DNA of 5,076 nt from Rhodospirillaceae bacterium (GTDB taxonomy: Bacteria; Pseudomonadota; Alphaproteobacteria; Rhodospirillales; Rhodospirillaceae), in the NCBI GenBank assembly GCA_016937315.1, contig JAFGWD010000188.1:1-5076 (forward strand), in the 5' to 3' direction. A program made the position numbers and the translations under genes. Shown piece by piece: positions 1 to 5,076 of the stretch (position 1 is its first letter; every line of letters begins with the position of its first letter). Below the pieces are notes generated by a model, which saw only the letters and a program-made list of their open reading frames with translations, ran no database searches and was not told where the DNA came from.

Positions 1-28
1 TTCCTTGGCGATCAACCCGGAGGGCCGG

Positions 29-117
29 GCGATTTCGTCCGCCGAAGGCGTTGAAAAGCTTGCCCGTAGTCCCCGCTACGGTCTACGTTTTTCTCCTGTT
101 CGGACGGACGAAATCGC
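29..117. repeat. Long imperfect inverted repeat, probable intergenic palindromic element
   Basis: The arm at 29-46 (GCGATTTCGTCCGCCGAA) is matched in reverse complement by the arm at 99-117 (TTCGGACGGACGAAATCGC), with a single extra A in the right arm as the only difference. Pairing can extend outward from about 25-28 to 119-122 with one bulge. Inside, GAAAA at 53-57 can pair with TTTTC at 89-93, and a central hairpin is formed by CCGTAG at 64-69 and CTACGG at 76-81 around a 6-nt loop. The whole block of roughly 90-100 bp can therefore fold into one long nested hairpin. It lies downstream of the last minus-strand gene. Its size and symmetry resemble REP-like or MITE-like elements of bacterial intergenic spaces, but no second copy is visible here, so repeat status is inference. 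An open frame crosses it on the plus strand, but nothing supports that as a gene. Confidence 0.6.
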
Positions 118-151
118 TCCGGCGCAACCGGCGGGATTTATGAGTTTACGT

Positions 152-175
152 CCTAAAAGGGCATCACCCTTTTGG
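152..175 (-). terminator. Weak stem-loop at the end of the four-gene cluster, possible terminator
   Basis: Read on the minus strand, AAAAGGG and CCCTTTT (plus-strand positions 167-173 and 155-161) form a 7-bp stem around a 5-nt loop. Two further C-G pairs lie outside a one-base bulge. The TGA stop codon of the 163-residue protein (164-166) sits inside the loop. The TTTT is part of the stem and is followed by AGG, so there are only three central G-C pairs and no free U-tract. This is a plausible but weak intrinsic terminator; the larger palindrome at 29-117 follows it and could contribute to RNA 3'-end formation. Confidence 0.4.
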
Positions 176-655
176 CTTGGCGACTTCCTGCCCCCAGGTC
201 TGCACCAATTGCGTCTGCGTGGTTTTCAGTGTGGTGATGCGACGCTGTGCGGAAAACTGCATAAACACACCCACCACCGGTGGCAGAGCAATGAACAGCA
301 TCCACCCCAGCCCTGCCGCACCAAATATCGCCATCAGGCTGAAGACATCCGTCAACTGTGAAACCGCCGCATCAATGGTGTGGCGCCCGGTCCAAAGATT
401 CAGAAGAAACGGTGAAGCCCCGGCAAAGTTCAGACCACCGACGCAAACCCACTCGTATTTTTCAGAACTGCGGTCAACCATATAGGCGACAGCTGTCGGT
501 AACATCGCGAAAACAAGAAAAATCACCGTCGGCAAGAACATAAGAGCGACAAAAATCGCCAAAGAAACCAAAAGAATGCGGCTAAAAGCCCCCCCTCCGG
601 GGGACGCCTTAGGCGAAGGAGAAGATCCAGGACGACGGGAGGGAGGTTTAGCCAT
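164..655 (-). CDS. Small membrane protein of unknown function, paired with the pseudokinase gene
   Basis: I do not recognise this 163-residue protein. The first 25 residues are rich in Pro, Ser, Gly, Lys and Arg and look disordered and cytoplasmic. A long hydrophobic block follows at about 26-59, long enough for one extended helix or a tight hairpin with prolines at 42 and 53. A polar linker at about 61-103 includes the stretch VCVGGLNFAGASPF (70-83). A second hydrophobic block spans about 104-134, and the tail at 135-163 is basic then polar. Positive charges at both ends suggest that both termini are cytoplasmic, with the linker in the periplasm if there are two membrane spans. There is no cleavable signal peptide, lipobox or enzymatic motif. 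The ATG lies 3 bp after the TGA of the kinase-like gene with no strong Shine-Dalgarno sequence of its own, which suggests translational coupling. A role as membrane partner of the pseudokinase is inferred from this arrangement only. Confidence 0.85.
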   Translation of the reverse strand: MAKPPSRRPGSSPSPKASPGGGAFSRILLVSLAIFVALMFLPTVIFLVFAMLPTAVAYMVDRSSEKYEWVCVGGLNFAGASPFLLNLWTGRHTIDAAVSQLTDVFSLMAIFGAAGLGWMLFIALPPVVGVFMQFSAQRRITTLKTTQTQLVQTWGQEVAKPKG

Positions 656-658
656 TTT

Positions 659-2710
659 TCACCACAACTGCATCGCCAAAAGAACACAAATCGTCATCAA
701 CCCGATCATCACCGATATGACCGCAGCGGTTTGCTGACCAATCCGCTCTGCCTGTGCCTCGCGCACCGTCGTGTCGCTTTCAAGGTCGAGGATTTCCTGA
801 TCGGCACCTGCATACTCGGCCTTTGCCCAGGCAAACCCATCCAGATCCTTCTGTCTTTCCTCAACATCATCCAGGGCATTGTAGAGCTCTGGCAAACTGC
901 CTTTGCGAACCAATTTAGGAACTTCACGCTCCAGGCGGCGACGTGCGTCTCGATTGTGATAACTGTTGATGATCGGGGCAACCAGGCCACCGACCCAACC
1001 AGACAGGCCAAACAACGTTTCCGGCCCCAAACGCCACTGCAAAACCGCCAAAAGGCTGAGAAGTCCCAAGGCTGAGGTATCTGCCTGAGGACTATTCAAA
1101 GCGTTGATCTGTTTCTCGACATCAAAATTAAACCGCGCAGCAACAAATGCGATGATATGACGATCCGCTGGCCAAGATTTTCCATCCATACGTTTCGCAG
1201 CCATGTCCAAAGCAGGCAAAAGATCTTCGGCATCAAGAACATAATTTGCTTGCAGTAAAGGACTTAAACACGGCAAATTTTTATTTAATTCATAAAGGCA
1301 TCGCTCGATACCAAACCCCGGTTGCGATTGTCGGAGATACATCCGAATCGTCTTCACTTGCGATATCGACTGGATAAAAGACGGATCGAAACTCGCCTGC
1401 GCCTCGAACCACGCTTCTGGGATTTCACGCGTGATACATTCGGCAATCGCACGAACGTCCTTTTGACGGGTCGTCGCAACCGCCAACGTCGGTCCGAGTG
1501 CGTTCAAGAAAAAACGCGTCGATTTATAGCGAATAGGCCCATGCGGGTCCAAAAGCATGCACACCCGAGCCACCACGGTATCGGTTGCCGTGCCACTTGC
1601 AGACGTGATCGGAAAGGTCGCCCCACGCACCTGTTCCGCAACCGCTTCCGCCAGAACTTTTTCATCCAACGCACGGCGCAACCAAACCTCGACCTGACCA
1701 TCCATGATCGGGCCTGCCGCCTGCTCCCAATTTGCTACCAGTAGCAGAGCCAGTTCACGCCGCGAAACCACTTCGGCTCCACAAAAACGGAGTGCACGTT
1801 GTGCACGTTTCTCCGGTTTTGGTAAAAGTGGACTTAACCGTCGTCCGGCAACCCACAGTTTGATCGCTTCAATATCCCAACGCATATCGGGATCATCAAT
1901 CAAAAGTCCGCGCAGAACCTCAATCATAGCCAAGGAAAACCGCGCATCACCCGTCAACGCCGCAAAACTGCCCATAACGATCTTGGCACGCACAATGTCA
2001 TGGCCTTTTGTGCCACTACCAGGACGCCGCCCGATCAAAACATGAAGCAAGGTCACGCCAAAAGCGTACATATCATCGGCGTATCCGCCGGTTCCTCGTC
2101 CCTCTGGCAAGGCCATTGCAGACTCAATGGTCTCGCAAACCGCCGGTTGGTCAAAAGCGGGCGGTGTGCTGACGCATTCGCCGATCACCAGACGCGTCCG
2201 TTCCTTGTCCATAAAGAACAGATTTGTGGGGCGAATCGCACGATGCACAATGGCGCGATTTTTTAATTCTTCCAGACCTTGCAACAACGGCTTCAAAACC
2301 GTTTTTTGATAGTCGTTGTCGGACAAAGTCGCAGAGACCTCGTCCATTGAGGAAAACAAGCGCCCACCAAGCGGACGTTCAAGAATCACGACAACAACTT
2401 GACGTTGCAATGGCGGCCAGAAGACGAAATCATAATCAATCACGGAAAGGATAGCGCTGAACTGCTGTCCTTTCATCGCCTGGATGACATCTAAACGTGC
2501 AGGAAGGTCGGGAGAAAGGGCCAAAGCAAATGCCGGTCTGCCACCACGCCGATCATCCACGGCGTATGCCATGGCACTGGGAGAATTGAGTTCAGGCAAG
2601 GGGCGCCCCAGATGAACCGCGAACCGATCACGGACATCAACGCTCCCCTCGCCACCGCCGGATGCCGGAGGCACTTGATTCACTGCCTGAGCAGCACCCC
2701 CTTCGGCCAT
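659..2710 (-). CDS. Membrane-anchored protein kinase-fold protein, probable pseudokinase
   Basis: A 683-residue protein with a Ser/Thr kinase-like fold at about residues 45-290. Recognisable landmarks are a catalytic-loop equivalent, IVHRAIRPTNLFF (154-166), where HRD has become HRA but the Asn (163) is kept; the subdomain IX stretch ADDMYAFGVTLL (211-222) with its Asp; and DDPDMRW (272-278) with the conserved subdomain XI Arg277. The metal-binding DFG position reads GEC (177-179), the strand-3 lysine is absent (AFALAL, 60-65), and no glycine-rich loop is evident. Loss of these residues argues against ordinary phosphotransfer. Residues 300-655 are of unknown type, mostly helical-looking, with hydrophobic stretches near 547-582 and a charged, possibly coiled-coil region at about 586-660. 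Residues 662-680 form one transmembrane helix, leaving three residues after it, so the protein should be tail-anchored with its bulk in the cytoplasm. The kinase fold is seen from motifs; the function is unknown. It is likely co-transcribed with the 163-residue membrane protein 3 bp downstream. Confidence 0.85.
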   Translation of the reverse strand: MAEGGAAQAVNQVPPASGGGEGSVDVRDRFAVHLGRPLPELNSPSAMAYAVDDRRGGRPAFALALSPDLPARLDVIQAMKGQQFSAILSVIDYDFVFWPPLQRQVVVVILERPLGGRLFSSMDEVSATLSDNDYQKTVLKPLLQGLEELKNRAIVHRAIRPTNLFFMDKERTRLVIGECVSTPPAFDQPAVCETIESAMALPEGRGTGGYADDMYAFGVTLLHVLIGRRPGSGTKGHDIVRAKIVMGSFAALTGDARFSLAMIEVLRGLLIDDPDMRWDIEAIKLWVAGRRLSPLLPKPEKRAQRALRFCGAEVVSRRELALLLVANWEQAAGPIMDGQVEVWLRRALDEKVLAEAVAEQVRGATFPITSASGTATDTVVARVCMLLDPHGPIRYKSTRFFLNALGPTLAVATTRQKDVRAIAECITREIPEAWFEAQASFDPSFIQSISQVKTIRMYLRQSQPGFGIERCLYELNKNLPCLSPLLQANYVLDAEDLLPALDMAAKRMDGKSWPADRHIIAFVAARFNFDVEKQINALNSPQADTSALGLLSLLAVLQWRLGPETLFGLSGWVGGLVAPIINSYHNRDARRRLEREVPKLVRKGSLPELYNALDDVEERQKDLDGFAWAKAEYAGADQEILDLESDTTVREAQAERIGQQTAAVISVMIGLMTICVLLAMQLW

Positions 2711-2720
2711 CCGACATTCG

Positions 2721-2725
2721 CTCCC
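2721..2725 (-). promoter_or_regulatory. Ribosome binding site of the kinase-like gene
   Basis: On the minus strand GGGAG lies 10 nt before the ATG at 2710-2708. It supports this start codon, which is also the first in-frame ATG before the kinase-like domain. Another ATG (in CGAATGTCGG) lies between the site and the start but is in a different frame. Confidence 0.5.
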
Positions 2726-2770
2726 AATGCGTTAACACCCTTGCCCTTATAGGAATTCCACAGAGGCAAA

Positions 2771-2796
2771 GTGTGGCATTCTACCTCATGCCACAC
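2771..2796 (-). terminator. Perfect 9-bp stem-loop after purA, candidate terminator or attenuator
   Basis: GTGTGGCAT (2771-2779) and ATGCCACAC (2788-2796) are exact reverse complements around an 8-nt loop. The structure begins 14 bp beyond the purA stop codon. In the direction of transcription the stem is followed by TTTGCC, so the U-tract is only three bases; flanking bases (GTT before, TTT after) add little pairing. Its position fits a purA terminator or an RNA-stabilising 3' end, perhaps a leaky one that lets some transcripts continue into the kinase-like gene. Confidence 0.5.
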
Positions 2797-2810
2797 AACA
2801 CAATCAAAGG

Positions 2811-4100
2811 TTACAGGGAAAAAGGGTCCTGCACTAAAATCGTATCTTCACGTTCTGGGCTGGTCGATAGCAACGCAACCGGCGTTTCCGTCAACTCCTC
2901 AATCCGCCGCACATACTTGATCGCATTGGCCGAGAGCTGCGCCCAGGACCGTGCCCCATACGTGCTTTCTGGCCACCCTTCCAGAGTCTCGTAAATCGGC
3001 TGCACTGCGGCCTGCTCCGTCATCGATGCTGGCAACCGATCAATGCGCTCACCACGCAAATCATAACCGACACAGACTTTGACCTCCGGCAACCCGTCCA
3101 GAATATCCAGCTTGGTCATCGCGATACCTTTAACGCCACCGGTCTTCAGCGCCTGACGCACAGCTACCGCATCAAACCAACCGCACCGCCGACGCCGCCC
3201 GGTCACGGTGCCAAATTCACGTCCACGATCCGTCAGATACTCCGCCGTCTTATCGAACAACTCGGTCGGGAACGGACCGCTGCCAACCCGCGTGGTATAA
3301 GCCTTTGCAATACCCAGCACAAAACCCACGGCCGATGGTCCCATACCAGAACCCGCCGCAGCCTGACCGCTGACCGTATTCGACGACGTCACATAAGGAT
3401 AGGTGCCATGATCGACATCAAGCATCGCACCCTGTGCGCCCTCGAACAGAATCTGCTTATTTTCCCGACGCAAACGATCAAGCTCCAACCACACCGGCTT
3501 GGCAAATGGCAGAACCTTATCCTTCACGGCCAGGATTTCAGCTTTCAGCATCGCACCATCAATTTCCGAAACCCCCAAGCCCCGCCGCAACGCATTGTGA
3601 TGGGTCAACAGACGTTCGATTTTATTGTCCAAGGCCTCAAGATCAGCCAAATCACACACGCGGATGGCACGACGCGCCACTTTGTCTTCATAAGCCGGAC
3701 CAATACCACGCCCCGTGGTACCAATTTTTCCGGCTTCGCTGGCATTCTCGCGCAACTGATCAAGGTCACGGTGTAACGGCAAAATCAGGCACGCATTGTC
3801 AGCCAAGGCCAAAACATCAGGAGAAATGGAAACACCTTGTTTGGTGATGCGCTCGATTTCATCAATCAAGGCCCAGGGATCAACCACCACGCCATTTCCG
3901 ATAAACGACGGCTTACCGCGAACCACACCCGACGGCAAAAGGCTGAGCTTATACGTCACGCCATCAATCACCAGCGTGTGCCCGGCATTATGTCCGCCCT
4001 GGAAACGCACCACGACATCAGCACGTTCGGACAACCAGTCCACAACTTTGCCTTTGCCTTCATCGCCCCATTGGGCGCCGACCACCGCGACATTGCTCAT
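2811..4100 (-). CDS. purA: Adenylosuccinate synthetase (EC 6.3.4.4)
   Basis: PurA uses GTP to join IMP and aspartate into adenylosuccinate, the first committed step from IMP to AMP, in the cytoplasm and as a homodimer. The 429-residue protein has the normal family length and is complete. The N-terminal P-loop-like motif GAQWGDEGKGK (8-18) carries the catalytic Asp13, and QGGHNAGHT (34-42) carries the catalytic His41. The IMP-binding TTGRGIGPAY (128-137) has Thr129, and the family signature continues to Lys140 and Arg143; these numbers coincide with the E. coli enzyme. Further family blocks are FEGAQGAMLDVDHGTYPYVT, TRVGSGPFPTEL, GRRRRCGWFDAVA and the guanine-binding region TKLDILDGL. The ATG start gives the expected family N-terminus. 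It lies 29 bp after the hisZ stop, consistent with an operon. Nothing in the sequence suggests loss of function. Confidence 0.98.
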   Translation of the reverse strand: MSNVAVVGAQWGDEGKGKVVDWLSERADVVVRFQGGHNAGHTLVIDGVTYKLSLLPSGVVRGKPSFIGNGVVVDPWALIDEIERITKQGVSISPDVLALADNACLILPLHRDLDQLRENASEAGKIGTTGRGIGPAYEDKVARRAIRVCDLADLEALDNKIERLLTHHNALRRGLGVSEIDGAMLKAEILAVKDKVLPFAKPVWLELDRLRRENKQILFEGAQGAMLDVDHGTYPYVTSSNTVSGQAAAGSGMGPSAVGFVLGIAKAYTTRVGSGPFPTELFDKTAEYLTDRGREFGTVTGRRRRCGWFDAVAVRQALKTGGVKGIAMTKLDILDGLPEVKVCVGYDLRGERIDRLPASMTEQAAVQPIYETLEGWPESTYGARSWAQLSANAIKYVRRIEELTETPVALLSTSPEREDTILVQDPFSL

Positions 4101-4113
4101 CTTTTTCTCGCTG

Positions 4114-4118
4114 TCCTC
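4114..4118 (-). promoter_or_regulatory. Probable Shine-Dalgarno sequence of purA
   Basis: GAGGA on the minus strand lies 13 nt before the purA ATG, a slightly long spacing, inside the 29-bp hisZ-purA gap. A weaker GAG followed by an A-rich stretch lies 6 nt from the ATG and may share the role. The short gap shows no promoter, consistent with read-through from hisZ. Confidence 0.4.
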
Positions 4119-4129
4119 AAATCAAAGAG

Positions 4130-5076
4130 CTATCGGACCACCAAGGAAGGTCGTCCGTTTTTCAACAGATGCGTACAGTTCAGACGAACCGCTTCGGTTT
4201 CCCAATCCGCAGCCATCTCGACGGCACAAACACTCACAAACCCCTCAGCATGCAGCGCCTCCAAAGCCTCTGGCGCAACATCGGCAAGCGGCACCAAAAC
4301 CCGCGACGAAGACGCCGGTTTTGGCAGAATGCCAATCAAGGCATGTAAATACAAACTGGCACCGGTGGCCGGCTCCTGACCATTTCCCCCACCATAACGC
4401 CCTCCACGCCCCAAATGACCACGCCATCCCGGCGCAAAAAACGTGAAGCAGAGGCCCGTGTGATACTCAAAGCCGCGATTTTCCACCACATCCAGGCTGA
4501 GCAATACATCTGGGGCCAGACTGCGCAGCCGCGCAGCCACAACCGACAACCGGTCACGCCATGCCGCAGCGGCAGGCGGTAAATCAACCTTCGCCAGTGC
4601 CGCAAAAGCGGTTTCAAAAGGACCACACACTTGCAACAAGCGCCCCAGAATTGGCGCAACAGCGGTGGGAAGTGCCGCCACCTCGGCAGCATCTTTATGA
4701 TCCAGAGCGTGACGCGCCTGACGCTTCTCATCCTCTGACAGACCCGCTGCGTCCAAAATCAGAGGGACCAAGGGTGGCAGCGTCAAATCAACACAAACCT
4801 GTGGCACGCCAATACGAACCAACGCCCGTGTTGCAATCAGGATCACCTCGGCATCCGCCTCGGCTGTATCACAGCCAATCAGTTCCAAACCGGCCTGAAT
4901 GAACTGGCGATCAGGACGCAGTTGCGACCCTTTGACCCGCAGGACGTCACCCGCATAGCTCAGACGAAGAGGACGTTCTTCGCGCGACAGACGTGTGGAA
5001 GCAATCCGCGCCACCTGCACCGTCATATCGGCACGCATCCCCATCATGCGCTGCGTCACCGGGTCCATCACGCGAA
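4130..5076 (-). CDS. hisZ: ATP phosphoribosyltransferase regulatory subunit HisZ (5'-truncated by window edge)
   Basis: HisZ is a catalytically inactive histidyl-tRNA synthetase paralogue that assembles with the short form of HisG to make an active, histidine-regulated ATP phosphoribosyltransferase, the first step of histidine synthesis. The frame is open to the window edge, where it reads R-V-M-D-P-V-T-Q-R-M-M; this matches an internal HisZ block, so roughly the first 65-70 residues lie outside. Numbering from the GTG at 5071, visible class II synthetase-like blocks are RADMT (13-17), motif 2-like GDVLR (41-45) with QFIQAGLELIG (56-66), FEYHTGLCFTFFAPG (201-215) and motif 3-like GRGGRYGG (221-228). 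The protein ends about 85 residues later without the HisRS anticodon-binding domain, which favours HisZ over HisS. The motif after RADMT reads VQ where many relatives, as I recall them, have PQ. A separate hisG elsewhere in the genome is expected. The GTG/ATG near the edge is internal, not the true start. Confidence 0.93.
   Translation of the reverse strand, partial: RVMDPVTQRMMGMRADMTVQVARIASTRLSREERPLRLSYAGDVLRVKGSQLRPDRQFIQAGLELIGCDTAEADAEVILIATRALVRIGVPQVCVDLTLPPLVPLILDAAGLSEDEKRQARHALDHKDAAEVAALPTAVAPILGRLLQVCGPFETAFAALAKVDLPPAAAAWRDRLSVVAARLRSLAPDVLLSLDVVENRGFEYHTGLCFTFFAPGWRGHLGRGGRYGGGNGQEPATGASLYLHALIGILPKPASSSRVLVPLADVAPEALEALHAEGFVSVCAVEMAADWETEAVRLNCTHLLKNGRPSLVVR

Noticed and set aside
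5..361. Plus-strand open frame of 118 codons starting at a TTG and crossing the palindrome
   Set aside because: It starts from a weak codon at the window edge, runs through the inverted repeat and then antisense into the 163-residue membrane protein gene, and shows no recognisable family. Its openness is explained by the GC-rich palindrome and by antisense codon bias.
659..2710. Active Hanks-type Ser/Thr kinase
   Set aside because: The strand-3 lysine, the HRD aspartate and the DFG motif are all absent, so an ordinary catalytic mechanism is not supported despite the kinase-like fold.
2746..2751. TATAAG on the minus strand as a -10 box for the kinase-like gene
   Set aside because: The only -35-like hexamer nearby (TTGCCT) is 12 nt away, which is too close, and the position at normal spacing (ACACTT) is a poor match. 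A promoter in this gap remains possible but cannot be supported from sequence alone.
2731..2759. Short palindromes GTTAAC (2731-2736) and GGAATTCC (2752-2759) as operator sites
   Set aside because: They are 6- and 8-bp palindromes, which are expected by chance, with no repetition or known regulator consensus to support an operator.
3796..4446. 216-codon plus-strand open frame over the purA/hisZ junction
   Set aside because: It is antisense to two confidently identified genes, and its product is low-complexity (Pro, His, Ser, Thr, Arg rich) as expected of an antisense shadow.
4130..5076. Histidyl-tRNA synthetase (hisS)
   Set aside because: The motifs match the paralogue HisZ (RADMT, QFIQAGLELIG), the C-terminal anticodon-binding domain is missing, and the protein ends soon after the motif 3-like block.
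1..5076. CRISPR array, tRNA or rRNA genes, insertion-sequence transposase
   Set aside because: No regularly spaced repeats, no cloverleaf-like sequence and no transposase motifs were seen; nearly all of the window is occupied by the four protein genes.

Overview
The window carries four genes, all on the minus strand and packed head to tail, so transcription runs from high to low coordinates. In that order they are hisZ (5' end cut off by the window edge), purA, a 683-residue kinase-fold protein with a C-terminal membrane anchor, and a 163-residue membrane protein. The protein sequences, a moderate GC content (a little above 50% by eye) and the use of HisZ point to an alphaproteobacterium, probably Rhodospirillales-like (Thalassospira/Terasakiella/Magnetospirillum type). 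That placement is inference from protein style, not from a search.

Region by region: 4130-5076 is hisZ, the regulatory subunit of the short-form ATP phosphoribosyltransferase that opens histidine synthesis. After 29 bp comes purA (2811-4100), adenylosuccinate synthetase, complete and with its key catalytic residues in place. The 100 bp between purA and the next gene hold a perfect 9-bp stem-loop just after the purA stop, so hisZ-purA may be partly insulated from what follows. The kinase-like gene (659-2710) and the small membrane-protein gene (164-655) are separated by only 3 bp and are almost certainly co-expressed. The last 163 bp hold no supported gene. They contain a short stem-loop whose loop is the stop codon of the last gene, and then a long imperfect inverted repeat (29-117) that looks like an intergenic palindromic element.

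HisZ and PurA are housekeeping enzymes linked through purine metabolism: histidine synthesis consumes ATP and returns AICAR to the purine pathway, and PurA commits IMP to AMP. The two downstream genes are the unexplained part. The kinase-fold protein has lost the usual lysine of strand 3, the HRD aspartate and the DFG motif, so it reads as a pseudokinase tethered to the inner membrane. Its partner is a membrane protein with two long hydrophobic blocks. Together they look like a small membrane-associated module of unknown function.
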